Source of the DNA: Verrucomicrobiota bacterium
GTDB taxonomy: Bacteria > Verrucomicrobiota > Verrucomicrobiia > Opitutales > Opitutaceae
Direction: 5' to 3'
NCBI GenBank assembly: GCA_016222805.1
Contig: JACRQG010000041.1
Location: 1 to 64,000, forward strand
Length of the DNA stretch: 64,000 nt
Position 1 is the first letter of the stretch. Each line of letters starts with the position of its first letter. The notes beneath the pieces are model-generated. The model ran no database searches, was not told the origin of the DNA, and worked only from the letters and a program-made list of their open reading frames with translations. The translations under genes and the position numbers were made by a program. Shown one piece after another: positions 53,353-63,474 of this stretch.

Positions 53353-56217
53353 CTACCTTGCCGCCACGTTCCGCCAGCGGCGCAGCGCGGCCCCGGTCAG
53401 TGAACGCTCGCAGGACTCGATCTCCGACCGCGTCCCGGCAAAGACCAGGTCGGCTCCGTCCCTCCCGCCTCCCGGGCCGAGATCCACAACCCAGTCGGCC
53501 AGATTGATGACATCGAGGTTGTGCTCGATGATGATCACGGTGTTGCCGGCATCGCGCAGCTTGAAGAGGAGATCCATCAGTCGCTGGATGTCGGCCCAAT
53601 GCAGGCCGGTGGTCGGCTCATCGAGGATGTACAGGGTCGAACCCTGCTGGCGCCGGCTGAGTTCGAGGGACAGCTTGATTCGCTGCGCCTCGCCGCCGGA
53701 AAGCGTGGTCGCGGACTGGCCGAGGGTCAGGTACCCCAGGCCCACCGCCTCGAGCGTTTCCAGCTTGTCGACCACCCGCGGGATGTTGCGGAAGAGACGG
53801 AGCGCATCGCGCACCGTCAGATCGAGCACGTCCGCAATGGAGCGGCCGTGGAAGAGAACCTCCAGGGTCTCGCGGTTGAACCTCCGCCCGCCGCAGCTCG
53901 GGCACGGCGCGTACGCGTCCGGCATGAACTGCATGTCGAGCTTGATGGCGCCGTCGCCCTGGCAGCGTTCGCAACGGCCGCCGCGGACATTGAAGGAAAA
54001 CCGGCTGGCCTTGTAGCCGCGCACCTTGGCCAGTGGCACCTGCGCATAGAGGTCGCGCAGCAGCGGCAACAGGTCGACGTAACTCGCGGGGTTGGATCGC
54101 GGGCTGCGCCCGATCGGCTCCTGATCGACCTGCACGAGCTTTTCGAAGAAATCCAGGTTCTCGATGTGCCGGTGTTTCGCCGGCAGGGTCTTCGCGCCGT
54201 TGAGCTTCCGGGCCGCCTGCGCGGCGAGGACATCGAGGACAAGGGTGCTCTTGCCGGAGCCGCTGACCCCGGTGACGCACGTGAGCAGCCCGATCGGAAA
54301 CCGAACGTCGATACCGCGTAAATTGTTGGCCCGCGCCTCCCGCACCGTCAGCCAGGCGCCGTCCGGTTCCCTGACCTTCGCCTCCCGTCCCACGGTCAGT
54401 TTCCGCGCCAGGTACGGACCCGTCCGCGATGCCTTGGCCGGCAGGGCCGCACAGGCTTCGGGAGTCCCCTGGAACAGCAGTTGGCCACCTTCGGTACCCG
54501 CCTCCGGCCCCAGCTCGATAATCTCATCAGCGAGGCGCATCGTGTCCTCGTCGTGCTCGACGACGACCACGGTGTTGCCGCGGTCCCGGAGCGCCACGAG
54601 GGTGTCCAGCAGCTTCTGGTTGTCGTGCGGGTGCAGCCCGATGCTGGGCTCATCCAGGACGTAAATCACGCCGACGAGGCCCATGCCGAGTTGGGTCGCC
54701 AGCCTTACCCGCTGCGCCTCGCCTCCGGACAGCGTGCCGTAGTCGCGATCCAAGGTCAGGTATCCGAGCCCGGTCTCCAGAAGGAAGTGCAGGCGCTGTT
54801 CCACCCCGCCGACCACCTCCCGTAGGGCTGGCTGCGCGCCCAGGATGTCCACCCACTCCCGCGCGAGGGCGTGGGCCGAGGCAACGTCCATGGCCATGAA
54901 GTCGGGAAACGTCTTTCCTTGGAGGCGCACAGCGCCGCTGCGGGCGTTCAAGCGCGTGCCCCGGCATTCCGGACACTCCCCGCTTACCATGAAGGTGGTG
55001 AGGCGCGCGCGAAACCCCTCGCTGTCCGTGTGCCGGAAACTCTCTTCCAGATCCGCGATCACCCCGGCAAACGGCATCGCCCTCGCCTCGCGCATCCGCC
55101 GCAACTTGAAGGCAAACTGCCGCTCCCCCGCGCCCTCCAGGATGACCCTCCGCGTTTCCTCCGGCAGCTGCCGCCACGAAACATCCGGGTCAAACGGGAG
55201 CTGCTCGGCGAGTTGTTTCAGCAACGCGTTGTGCTTGATGATGAGATTCTTCCCGCCGATGCGCCAGGGCTTGATCGCGCCTTCACGCACCGACTTCTCG
55301 GCGTCCGGCACCACCAGTTCAGGCACAAACCGAAGTTTCCGGCCAATGCCGTCGCAGGTGGGACATGCCCCCTCCCGATGCCCGAAGGAGAAATGCCTCG
55401 GGGCAAGCTTTGGAAAAACGTCGCCGCAGACGTCGCAGGCGAGCGACTGGCTGAGCGCCACTTCACGCCATGGGGCCTCCGCGGAAACCTGGGCGAGGAT
55501 GATGGCCCGATCTCTGCCTTCGCGGAAGGCCAGTTCCAGGGAGTCCGACAGGCGGCTTCGATGCTCCGCGGCCGCCATCAGCCGGTCCACCACCAGGTCG
55601 ACGGCCACCTCCCGCGTCCCGGCTCCCACGGGCAGCACTCGGGCGTCGTCCAGGTTGCGAATCTCCCCTTCAATCCGGACCCGCTGGAACCCCCGCTGCC
55701 GCAAGCGGGGAAGTTCGTCGCGCAAGACGCTCGGCTTGGCGCGCAAGTGAGGAGCCAGCACCATGATCCGTTCCCCCGCGCACTCGGTCAGGATGCGCTG
55801 GACGTTATCGTCGAGCGAACGTTGGACCACCCGCCCGCCGTCCTTCGGGCAATGCGCCTGGCCGGCGAGCGACCACAGCAGCTGCGCGTAGTCTGCGATT
55901 TCGGTGGCCGTGGCGATTGTGCTCCGCGGCCCCGAAACCCCTGTACGCTGCTCGATTGCCAGCACCGGGGACAAACCGTGGATGAAGTCCACGTCGGGTC
56001 GCTTCAGCTGGTCCAGGACCGCCCGGGCCGAGGCGCTCAGGGACTCGATGTACTTGCGATAGCCTTCGGCGTACAGGGTATCGAAGGCGAGCGACGACTT
56101 CCCCGAACCGCTGGGACCGGTGACGACAACCAGCCGCCCCCGTGGGATCCGAAGTTCGAGGTTCTTCAGGTTATGCTCCCGGGCTCCCTTGATGTGGATA
56201 TGCGGCGCGGCGTGCAT
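53353..56217 (-). CDS. uvrA: Excinuclease ABC subunit A
   Basis: 954 aa, two ABC modules. First Walker A '[10 protein letters not shown]' (about 33-42), signature '[15 protein letters not shown]', '[14 protein letters not shown]'; second Walker A '[13 protein letters not shown]', signature '[11 protein letters not shown]', '[13 protein letters not shown]'. Both zinc fingers are present: 'CDVCGDVF...CPTCDG' and 'CERCQGDG...CPSCGG'. It recognises damage in nucleotide-excision repair. ATG 56217 starts at '[19 protein letters not shown]'; a longer in-frame start at 56319 is not conserved. A LexA-like site is not evident upstream. Confidence 0.97.
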   Translation of the reverse strand: MHAAPHIHIKGAREHNLKNLELRIPRGRLVVVTGPSGSGKSSLAFDTLYAEGYRKYIESLSASARAVLDQLKRPDVDFIHGLSPVLAIEQRTGVSGPRSTIATATEIADYAQLLWSLAGQAHCPKDGGRVVQRSLDDNVQRILTECAGERIMVLAPHLRAKPSVLRDELPRLRQRGFQRVRIEGEIRNLDDARVLPVGAGTREVAVDLVVDRLMAAAEHRSRLSDSLELAFREGRDRAIILAQVSAEAPWREVALSQSLACDVCGDVFPKLAPRHFSFGHREGACPTCDGIGRKLRFVPELVVPDAEKSVREGAIKPWRIGGKNLIIKHNALLKQLAEQLPFDPDVSWRQLPEETRRVILEGAGERQFAFKLRRMREARAMPFAGVIADLEESFRHTDSEGFRARLTTFMVSGECPECRGTRLNARSGAVRLQGKTFPDFMAMDVASAHALAREWVDILGAQPALREVVGGVEQRLHFLLETGLGYLTLDRDYGTLSGGEAQRVRLATQLGMGLVGVIYVLDEPSIGLHPHDNQKLLDTLVALRDRGNTVVVVEHDEDTMRLADEIIELGPEAGTEGGQLLFQGTPEACAALPAKASRTGPYLARKLTVGREAKVREPDGAWLTVREARANNLRGIDVRFPIGLLTCVTGVSGSGKSTLVLDVLAAQAARKLNGAKTLPAKHRHIENLDFFEKLVQVDQEPIGRSPRSNPASYVDLLPLLRDLYAQVPLAKVRGYKASRFSFNVRGGRCERCQGDGAIKLDMQFMPDAYAPCPSCGGRRFNRETLEVLFHGRSIADVLDLTVRDALRLFRNIPRVVDKLETLEAVGLGYLTLGQSATTLSGGEAQRIKLSLELSRRQQGSTLYILDEPTTGLHWADIQRLMDLLFKLRDAGNTVIIIEHNLDVINLADWVVDLGPGGGRDGADLVFAGTRSEIESCERSLTGAALRRWRNVAAR

Positions 56218-56403
56218 GGACCAAGCCGTCAACGGTTGCGGAAAAACGAGTCGCGTCAAAACCGCAGACGCCCGCGGACCCGATTTCAGGGCCTTCACGG
56301 GAGGACAATCGCCGCGCAATATTCCTTAGTTCCGTAGGCATATTCAACCTTGCTCCCCGGGGCGACCCGCCATTTTCCTGTGACCTCGGAACCAGCCCGT
56401 CCC

Positions 56404-56438
56404 CCTCGGTGCGGCCGTCGATTCGGCCTGCGCCGAGG
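56404..56438 (+). promoter_or_regulatory. Imperfect hairpin in the leader of the DUF1302 operon
   Basis: CCTCGG(56404-56409)...CCGAGG(56433-56438), with inner GGCC/GGCC pairing and one bulge, 24 bp before the ATG of the DUF1302 gene. It could be a leader structure or a regulator site. The ATG has no purine-rich ribosome site, so structure near the start may matter. The rest of 56218-56462 shows no gene. Confidence 0.3.
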
Positions 56439-56462
56439 CCTTGGGATGGGCGCATAACCCCC

Positions 56463-58430
56463 ATGAATGATCACCTGTCTACTCGGTCGTTGATCCGCGC
56501 CCTGCAGGTCTCCTGCGCCGCCCTGGCCACCGGCCTGTTCGCCCCCACGGCCTCGGCCATTCAGTTCAGCAACGGAGAACTCAAGGGCAGTTTCGATACC
56601 ACCCTTTCCTTCGGCGGTCTCTACCGCCTGAAGAACCCCAGTCCCGACTATTACGGCACGACCAATTCCTTCGAGGGTCGCCCCGGCACGCAGAACTCGG
56701 TCAACGCCGACGACGGCAATCTCAACTACGGTAAGGGCTGGGCCTCTGAACTGATCAAGGGCAACCACGACCTGGAGTTGAAGTTCCGCAATGTCGGTGC
56801 GCTGGTGCGTGGCTACTGGTTCCATGACCTGAAAGCGGATGAGACCCTCCGCACGCCACTTTCCGACCAGGCAAAGGACCGCGTGGTCAGCGGCGCGCAG
56901 CTCCTGGACCTGTATGGCCGGGTGCATTTCGAGATCGCAGGCGGGATGCCCTTCGACCTGCGCATCGGGCGCCAGGTCCTGAGCCTGGGCGAAAGCACCT
57001 TCATCCCGAACGGCATCAACGTCGTTAACTCGGCCGACCTGGCCAAGCTGCGGGTCCCTGGCTCCGAGCTGAAGGAGGCCCTGTTGCCGGTGAACATGGT
57101 CAAGGTTTCGCTCGGCCTGACCCCGAACATCACGGTGGAGCCGTTCTGGCTCCTGGAATTCCGCCGCAACGAACTGGAGCCCGCCGGCACCTACTTTTCG
57201 ACGAACGACTTCGCCACCCGCGGCGGCAGCACCGTCTGGCTCGGCTTCGGCAGCATCGCCGACCTCGGCAGCACCATCGGCGGCATCTCCCGCGAGAAGG
57301 ACCGGGATGCCGGCAATTTCAACCAATACGGCCTCGCCACGCGCATCCTGGCCCCCGGCCTCAACAACACCGAGTTCGGGCTCTACTATTCCCGGTACAA
57401 CAGCCGCTCCCCCGTGATTTCCGCCCGCACCCCGACGGTGCCCGTGAACACCGACCTGACCGGGCCCCTCACCGCCGCCTTCATCCGCGGTGGCGTGCCT
57501 GCCGCCCAGGCCGGCCCGCAGGCGGCGGCGATCTTCCAGCTGATCGTGAAGTCCTCCGTCGCCCCGGCCACTCTCACCCCCGTCGAGATCGCGACGCTGC
57601 AGAGCGCGTCCGTCCAGGCCGCCATCGCCGGTGCCCGCCAGATCGCCCTGCTGACCGCCGCCGCCACGGGTCGCTACTTCACCGAGTATGTCGAAGGCCT
57701 CAATCTCTGGGGCGTGAGTTTCAACACCTCGCTCGGCAGCAGCGGCATCTCCTGGCAGGGCGAAATCTCCCTGAAGAACGATGTGCCGCTGCAGCTCGAT
57801 GACGTCGAGCTGCTGTTCTCGGCCCTCTCGACCTTGGCCCCGCAGTTCGGCGCCAACAACCAGATTGGCAACTTCCTCGGCCAGTACGGCCGCGAGGTTT
57901 CCGGCTACCGCAAACACAACGTCTGGACCGCCCAGAGCACCGTCACCAAGGTCTTCGGTCCGATGCTCGGCGCCCAGCAGTTCACGCTCCTTGGCGAGGT
58001 GGGCGGAGTCTGGGTCAACCTGCCGCCGCGCGAGGTTCTGCGCTACGATGGCCCCGGCAGCTTCACGGCCGGCTCGGCCGCCGCCATGATTGGCGCCGGG
58101 TTCCCGCAATTCCCCGCCACCCGCCAGGAGGCGTTTGCCGACGAGTTCTCGTGGGGCTACCAGATCCTCGGCCGGCTGGACTACAACAACATCCTCCCCA
58201 ACGTGAACATGCAGCCGTCGATCGCCTTCACCCAGGATGTCCGCGGCAACACTCCCCTGCCGCTGGGCAACTTCGTCCACGGCCGCCGCAGCCTCAATCT
58301 CGCGGTCGAGTTCAACTACCGGAACGCCTGGTCCTTCGAGCTGCGCTATGTGAACTTCTCCGGCGCCGGCCGCTTCAACCTCTTCGCGGACCGCGATTAC
58401 TTCGCGACCACGGTGAAATACTCCTTCTAA
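56463..58430 (+). CDS. DUF1302-family outer-membrane barrel
   Basis: 655 aa. Signal peptide about residues 1-32 ('LQVSCAALATGLFAPTASA'). DUF1302 features: 'QFSNGELKGSFDTTLSFGG', 'GALVRGYWFHDLKADE', 'LRIGRQVLSLGESTFIPNGIN', and a C-terminal aromatic 'FADRDYFATTVKYSF' ending in Phe, the outer-membrane barrel signal. DUF1302 proteins recur next to DUF1329, YCF48-like and RND genes in proteobacteria (from memory), probably moving hydrophobic compounds. 19 bp before the DUF1329 gene. Confidence 0.88.
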   Translation: MNDHLSTRSLIRALQVSCAALATGLFAPTASAIQFSNGELKGSFDTTLSFGGLYRLKNPSPDYYGTTNSFEGRPGTQNSVNADDGNLNYGKGWASELIKGNHDLELKFRNVGALVRGYWFHDLKADETLRTPLSDQAKDRVVSGAQLLDLYGRVHFEIAGGMPFDLRIGRQVLSLGESTFIPNGINVVNSADLAKLRVPGSELKEALLPVNMVKVSLGLTPNITVEPFWLLEFRRNELEPAGTYFSTNDFATRGGSTVWLGFGSIADLGSTIGGISREKDRDAGNFNQYGLATRILAPGLNNTEFGLYYSRYNSRSPVISARTPTVPVNTDLTGPLTAAFIRGGVPAAQAGPQAAAIFQLIVKSSVAPATLTPVEIATLQSASVQAAIAGARQIALLTAAATGRYFTEYVEGLNLWGVSFNTSLGSSGISWQGEISLKNDVPLQLDDVELLFSALSTLAPQFGANNQIGNFLGQYGREVSGYRKHNVWTAQSTVTKVFGPMLGAQQFTLLGEVGGVWVNLPPREVLRYDGPGSFTAGSAAAMIGAGFPQFPATRQEAFADEFSWGYQILGRLDYNNILPNVNMQPSIAFTQDVRGNTPLPLGNFVHGRRSLNLAVEFNYRNAWSFELRYVNFSGAGRFNLFADRDYFATTVKYSF

Positions 58431-58449
58431 CGCGGAATCCTCCTGCGCC

Positions 58450-59802
58450 ATGAAAAACTCGTTCACTCTCCTTCTTTCGCTCGCCAGCGCGTCGCTCGCC
58501 TCGGCCGCTGTCAGCCCCGCCGAAGCCGCCCGCCTGGGCAAGGATCTTACCCCGCTCGGCGGGGAGATGAAAGGTAACGCCGACGGTTCCATTCCCGCCT
58601 GGACCGGCGGCATCACCACGGCGCCCGCCGGCTACAAGCCGAGTGGAAACCACGTCGATCCCTTCGCCTCCGATCAGCCGCTCTACACGGTGACCGCGGC
58701 CAATGCCGCCCAATACGAGGGCAAACTCACGGCCGGCCAGCTCGCGGTCCTCAAGGCCCATCCCGGCTACAAGCTCGTCGTCTATCCGACGCGCCGCAGC
58801 GCCTCCAATCCCCAGCGCGTCTACGACGCCACCCTCAAGCATGCCACCACCGCCAAGCTGATTTCCAACGGCAACGGCATCAGCGGCGCCATCGTGGGAG
58901 TGCCGTTCCCGATCCCGCAAAACGGCCTCGAGGTGGTCTGGAACTTCCTCACGCGCTATCGCGGCGTCGCCGCGGTCCGGCATATCGACCAAGCCGCCGT
59001 CGAGCGGGGTGGTGGCTACCAACTGGTGAAGTTCGAGGACGAGTTCCTCTTCAACTACGCCCGCCCGGACATCTCGGCCAAGGAACTGGAAGACAGCAAC
59101 ACGCTCGTGTTCTTCAAGCAGGCGGTTACCGCTCCCGCCCGGCTGGCCGGCACGATTCTGCTCGCCCAGGAGACGATGGATCAGGTCAAGGAGCCCCGCC
59201 GCGCCTGGGTCTACAATACCGGCCGCCGCCGCGTCACCCGCGCCCCGAACGTCGCCTATGACAATCCGGGTACGGCCGCGGATGGCCAGCGCACAAGCGA
59301 CCAGTTCGACATGTTCAATGGTGCGCCCGACCGCTACGAGTGGACGCTCGTGGGCAAGAAGGAGATGATCGTGCCGTACAACTCCTACCGCCTGCACAGC
59401 GACAAGGTGAAGGTCACCGAGATCCTGAAGCCGCTGCACATCAACCAGGATCTTGCGCGCTACGAGTTGCACCGGGTCTGGGTGGTCGAGGCGAAGCTCA
59501 AGCCCGGGACCTCCCACCTTTACTCCCGCCGCACCTTCTTCATCGACGAGGACTCCTGGCAGATCCTCGCCGCCGACCAATATGACGGTCGCGGACAGAT
59601 GTGGCGCGTCTCCGAGGCCCATTGCATCAATTACTACGATGCCCAGACCTTCTGGAGCACGCTCGAGGTGCACATCGATCTCCAGAATGGCCGTTACCTC
59701 GCCATCGGCCTCGATAACGAGAACGCGATGTACGACTTCGGAGTGAAACGCACTCCGGCCGACTTCACTCCCGACTCGCTGCGTCGCGAGGGATTGCGCT
59801 GA
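58450..59802 (+). CDS. DUF1329-family periplasmic protein
   Basis: 450 aa. Signal peptide about residues 1-19. DUF1329 signatures: 'LGKDLTPLGGEMKGNADGSI' opening with 'PAWTGGI', 'TAAQYEGKLTAGQ'-like linker, and the C-terminal 'RTFFIDEDSWQILAADQYDG'. I recall the fold as LolA/LolB-like, which would suit carrying lipid-like molecules between membranes (from memory, not shown by the sequence). It is the second gene of the operon; a strong hairpin follows before the YCF48 gene. Confidence 0.88.
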   Translation: MKNSFTLLLSLASASLASAAVSPAEAARLGKDLTPLGGEMKGNADGSIPAWTGGITTAPAGYKPSGNHVDPFASDQPLYTVTAANAAQYEGKLTAGQLAVLKAHPGYKLVVYPTRRSASNPQRVYDATLKHATTAKLISNGNGISGAIVGVPFPIPQNGLEVVWNFLTRYRGVAAVRHIDQAAVERGGGYQLVKFEDEFLFNYARPDISAKELEDSNTLVFFKQAVTAPARLAGTILLAQETMDQVKEPRRAWVYNTGRRRVTRAPNVAYDNPGTAADGQRTSDQFDMFNGAPDRYEWTLVGKKEMIVPYNSYRLHSDKVKVTEILKPLHINQDLARYELHRVWVVEAKLKPGTSHLYSRRTFFIDEDSWQILAADQYDGRGQMWRVSEAHCINYYDAQTFWSTLEVHIDLQNGRYLAIGLDNENAMYDFGVKRTPADFTPDSLRREGLR

Positions 59803-59808
59803 GTTTGC

Positions 59809-59833
59809 CCGGGGCGGGTTCCACCCGCCCCGG
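59809..59833 (+). terminator. GC hairpin between DUF1329 and YCF48 genes
   Basis: CCGGGGCGGG-TTCCA-CCCGCCCCGG, a perfect 10-bp stem, starts 7 bp after the DUF1329 stop. Only a weak T-rich stretch (TTCGTTT) follows. In mid-operon it is better read as an attenuator or RNA-stability element that lowers expression of the distal genes. Confidence 0.55.
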
Positions 59834-59874
59834 TTCGTTTCCGACCGGCCTACCCTCCTCTCGAGTTTTCGCTG

Positions 59875-60816
59875 ATGCACTGGGCTTCCCGTCGCGGCCT
59901 TGTTTCCGCGCTGCTCGCTCTTGTCCTGGCTCCCTCCCTTCTGGCCGCCCCGGCCTCCCGTCCGCGCATGCTCCTGCTCGACGCGTGCCGCGCCGGCCCG
60001 GCGGTGGTGGTCGTGGGTGAACGAGGGTCCATCTTCTGGACGGAGGATGAAGCCGCGACCTGGCAACGGGCGAACGTCCCCACCCGGGCGACCCTGACTG
60101 GCGTCAGCTTCGCCCCGGTGCCGCCCCCTCAGCCCCAGCTGACGGGCTGGGCGGTGGGCCATGACGCCGTCATCCTTGGAACGACGGATGGCGGCCGGAC
60201 TTGGCAGCGCCAGTTTCAGGGAGAGAACCTCCAGGATTCCTTCCTGGACGTGATCGCGCTCGATCCCCGTCGCGCCATCGCCGTCGGTGCGTACGGCCTG
60301 TATGTCTCGACCGCGGATGGTGGCCGCACCTGGGAGCGCCGCAAGATTCGCGAAGAAGATTCCCATCTGAACCGCATCACCGTCGGCCCAACCGGGACGC
60401 TCTATCTCGCAGGCGAGAATGGCACGCTTCTTCGTTCGGCCGATCAGGGCGCCTCCTGGACGGGAATCCGGTCTCCCTACGAGGGTTCCTTCTACGGAAT
60501 CATGCCGCTTGACCGTCGCACGCTCTTGGCGCACGGCCTGCGTGGGCATGTCTTCCGCTCCGTCGACGACGGAGCCACCTGGCAGAAGATCGACGCCCCC
60601 CAGCCGGTGCTGCTCGCCGCTGGACTGCAACTCCGCAGCAACCACCTGCTGCTTGCCGGCCAGGCGCGCACCCTTCTGGTCAGCCGCGATTATGGGAAGT
60701 CCTTCGTGGCGACCGATCGTGCGCTCCCGACCGGCATCGCCGAGCTGATTGAGCTCGCCGACAACCGCTGCCTCGCCCTCGGGGAGGCCGGCGCCACGAT
60801 CATCCCCCTGCCATGA
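59875..60816 (+). CDS. YCF48-related beta-propeller protein
   Basis: 313 aa. Signal peptide about residues 1-25. BNR/Asp-box repeats of the YCF48 type: 'IFWTEDEAATWQR', 'ILGTTDGGRTWQR', 'YVSTADGGRTWER', 'LLRSADQGASWT' and 'VFRSVDDGATWQK'. Plant/cyanobacterial Ycf48 aids photosystem II assembly, but non-photosynthetic relatives lie beside RND/MMPL genes, with unknown roles. Its stop overlaps the RND start by 4 bp (ATGA). Confidence 0.86.
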   Translation: MHWASRRGLVSALLALVLAPSLLAAPASRPRMLLLDACRAGPAVVVVGERGSIFWTEDEAATWQRANVPTRATLTGVSFAPVPPPQPQLTGWAVGHDAVILGTTDGGRTWQRQFQGENLQDSFLDVIALDPRRAIAVGAYGLYVSTADGGRTWERRKIREEDSHLNRITVGPTGTLYLAGENGTLLRSADQGASWTGIRSPYEGSFYGIMPLDRRTLLAHGLRGHVFRSVDDGATWQKIDAPQPVLLAAGLQLRSNHLLLAGQARTLLVSRDYGKSFVATDRALPTGIAELIELADNRCLALGEAGATIIPLP

Positions 60817-62978
60817 CCTCTGCGCCCCCTCCCGGCCGCAGCGCGGAGATCGGCCGCTCCCAGGCCTCGACGCTCGAGCGCTTCACCCTGTGGATGTTTC
60901 GGCACCGCACGCCCCTCATCCTGGCGTTCACGGCGCTCACGGCGATCATGGGCTGGTTTGCCTCGCGGCTCCGGGTCGACGCCAGTTTCAACAAGACCCT
61001 GCCCCGGAACCACGAGTACATCCATACCTTCCTGAAGCACCAGGGGGAGTTTGGCGGGGCCAACCGGGTGCTCGTGGCCCTGATGGCCCAACAGGGAGAT
61101 ATGTTTACCCCGGAGTTCTTCGCAGAACTCAAGCGGGTCACCGACGAGGTCACCTTCCTCCCGGCCGTCGACCGCCCCCAGGTTCAGTCCCTGTTCACAC
61201 CCAACGTCCGGTACATCGAGGTAGTCGAGGATGGGTTTTCCGGCGGCAACGTCATCCCGGCGGACTTTCAGCCCACGCCCGAGTCTTTCGCCCGCGTGCG
61301 GGAGAACATCATCAAGTCCGGCAAGCTCGGGCAACTCGTCGCCAATGATTTCACCGGAGCCATCGTCAGCGCGCAGCTCCTCGAAATCGACCCGAAGACC
61401 GGCAACAAGATCGACTACCAGGTCGTGGCCGACGGGCTCGAGCGGCTCCGCCAGCGCGTCGAGACCGCCAGCCGCGGCACCATCCGGGTCCACATCATCG
61501 GTTTCGCGAAGGTCATCGGCGACGTCGGCGAGGGCGCACGCAATGTGCTCCTGCTGTTTGGCGCCGCCATCGTCGTCACGACCCTCCTGGTCTGGAACTA
61601 CGCCGGGCGCTGGAAACTCGCCGCGGCGCCGGTCGTGTGCTCGCTGGTCGCCGTCGTTTGGCAGCTCGGCGGCCTCACCGCCCTCGGCTACGGCATGGAT
61701 CCGTTCTCCATCCTGGTGCCGTTTCTCGTTTTCGCCATCGGCGTGAGTCACGGCGTCCAGAAGATCTGCACGTTCCGCAACGAGATGTTCAAGGGGCAGG
61801 ACGGGCCCTCCGCCGCCCGCGCCGCGTTCATGCAGCTGATCCTGCCCGGGATCGTCGCCCTGCTCACCGACACGGTCGGCTTCCTCACCATGCTCGTGAT
61901 CAAGATCCCCACGATCCAGGAGCTCGCGATCACGGCGAGCCTCGGGGTCAGCGTGATCATCATCACCAACTTCTTCCTGCTGCCGCTGATCCTCTCCTAC
62001 CTGCGCCTCCCGCCGAGCTATGCGACCTGGGTCGCCGGACGCCGGGCCACCGGCGACGCGCTCTGGAGCCGCCTGGTCGCCAGCATGAAGCCCGGACCGT
62101 CCATGGTGATCATCGTGCTCTGCTTCGGTGCCGGTGCCTGGGCGTTCCTGAAATCATCCGAGATCCGGATCGGCGACACCCAGGCCGGCGTGCCCGAACT
62201 GCGGCCCGACTCCCGCTACAACCGCGACACCCGCGTCATCACGTCCAAGTTCAGCATCGGCGTCGACATCCTCTCCGTCATCGTCGAGACCGTACCCGAC
62301 GGCAGCGTCGATCACGAGGTGGTGTCGCTGATGGACGAGTTCGAAGGCCACATTCGCGAGGTGCCCGGGGTGCAGTCGGTGGTGTCGCTCGCGTCGATGG
62401 CGAAGATTGTGAATTCGGGCTACGGCGAGGGTTCGCTGAAGTGGCGCATCCTCCCGCGCAACAAGGACACCCTGGCCCAGGCCGTCTCGCCCATTGAAAC
62501 GGCCACCGGCCTGCTCAACGCCAACTCGAGCGTGATGCCCGTGATGATCTTTCTCGCCGATCACAAAGCCGAGACCCTCCGCGCCGTCACCAGCGCCGTG
62601 AAGGCGTTTGCCGCCACCCATCCCTCCCCCAAGGCGAAGTTCCTCCTCGCGAGTGGAAACGCCGGCGTGATGGCCGCGACCAATGAGGTGGTGGCCGCCG
62701 CGGAGGTGCCGATCCTGCTTTGGGTCTTCGGCGCCGTGATCGCCCTCTGCCTGATCGCGTTCCGTTCGCTCCGCGCCGCCCTCTGCATTGTCCTCCCCCT
62801 CGAGATCGTCAGCTACCTTGCCTCCCGGCCATGGCGCGGTGGTTCTGGCGGCATCACACCGGCCGGACCGTGGCGCCGTTTCCGCTGGCCAAGGGTTGAG
62901 CCGCACTGGCACCCTGTGGGCCTGCCGATTCCCACCGGTCCCTTCCGCCATGGCCCGCCTCATCTTGATCGAGGATGA
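60813..62978 (+). CDS. RND/MMPL-family transporter, C-terminally truncated
   Basis: 721 codons, but family similarity stops near residue 668. The N-terminal half is intact: TM1 ('TPLILAFTALTAIMGWFA'), periplasmic loop, TM2-6 ('LLLFGAAIVVTTLLVWN', 'FLVFAIGVSHGVQKI', 'ITNFFLLPLILSYL'). TM7 and the second periplasmic loop follow, then TM8 'ILLWVFGAVIALCLIAF'. After 'VLPLEIVSYLA' (about 62820) come some 53 residues of Arg/Pro/Trp-rich sequence and a stop inside the receiver gene. TM9-12 are absent in every frame. Likely non-functional or working as a shortened form; a deletion or assembly junction near 62820 is the simplest cause. Confidence 0.82.
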   Translation: MTSAPPPGRSAEIGRSQASTLERFTLWMFRHRTPLILAFTALTAIMGWFASRLRVDASFNKTLPRNHEYIHTFLKHQGEFGGANRVLVALMAQQGDMFTPEFFAELKRVTDEVTFLPAVDRPQVQSLFTPNVRYIEVVEDGFSGGNVIPADFQPTPESFARVRENIIKSGKLGQLVANDFTGAIVSAQLLEIDPKTGNKIDYQVVADGLERLRQRVETASRGTIRVHIIGFAKVIGDVGEGARNVLLLFGAAIVVTTLLVWNYAGRWKLAAAPVVCSLVAVVWQLGGLTALGYGMDPFSILVPFLVFAIGVSHGVQKICTFRNEMFKGQDGPSAARAAFMQLILPGIVALLTDTVGFLTMLVIKIPTIQELAITASLGVSVIIITNFFLLPLILSYLRLPPSYATWVAGRRATGDALWSRLVASMKPGPSMVIIVLCFGAGAWAFLKSSEIRIGDTQAGVPELRPDSRYNRDTRVITSKFSIGVDILSVIVETVPDGSVDHEVVSLMDEFEGHIREVPGVQSVVSLASMAKIVNSGYGEGSLKWRILPRNKDTLAQAVSPIETATGLLNANSSVMPVMIFLADHKAETLRAVTSAVKAFAATHPSPKAKFLLASGNAGVMAATNEVVAAAEVPILLWVFGAVIALCLIAFRSLRAALCIVLPLEIVSYLASRPWRGGSGGITPAGPWRRFRWPRVEPHWHPVGLPIPTGPFRHGPPHLDRG

Positions 62979-63351
62979 TCACGCGCTGCGCGACTGCATC
63001 GCGTTGTCCCTGCGTGCAGCCGGTCATGAGGTGACCCTGGCCTCGGATGGCGCCACCGGGACCGAACTCGCACGGCTTTTCCCCGTCGACCTGCTGATCA
63101 CCGATCTGGTGATGCCGGGACAGGAGGCCATGGAGACCATCCGGATTCTCCGGAAGGAGCACCCGCAGCTTCCCATCGTCGCCATCTCCGGCGACTCCCC
63201 CCACTCGGAACTCTACCTCGACATCGCGCGGAAGATCGGCGCCGACGCCGCCCTGGCCAAACCCTTCACCCTGGAAGAACTCCACACCACGATCCGGCGC
63301 CTCCTCGAGGCTTCACCGCCGCGCCCACCCTCCCCGGCGCCGGCAGCGTGA
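62950..63351 (+). CDS. Stand-alone response-regulator receiver protein (copy 2)
   Basis: 133 aa. Receiver domain with Asp52 ('LITDLVMPGQEA'), acidic 'IEDDHA', Ser80 ('AISGD') and Lys104 ('LAKPF'). No output domain; a Pro/Ala tail ends the protein, as in the copy at 35560, with which it aligns without gaps. Its ATG lies within the last 29 bases of the truncated RND reading frame. No histidine kinase is present. Confidence 0.88.
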   Translation: MARLILIEDDHALRDCIALSLRAAGHEVTLASDGATGTELARLFPVDLLITDLVMPGQEAMETIRILRKEHPQLPIVAISGDSPHSELYLDIARKIGADAALAKPFTLEELHTTIRRLLEASPPRPPSPAPAA

Positions 63352-63474
63352 TTTTCGGTGGACGGCGCGGCGCCCCCGCCCCGATCCCTTTGTTTCAAGT
63401 CCGCCTCGTGCGGGCCACGGTCGCCCCGCCGACAAATTCTTCCGGGCGAAGCAAAACGCCTCCACGTCGCACGG

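Noticed and set aside
59875-60816. Photosynthetic function from the YCF48 similarity
   Set aside because: No photosystem genes are nearby; non-photosynthetic relatives with RND genes explain the similarity better.
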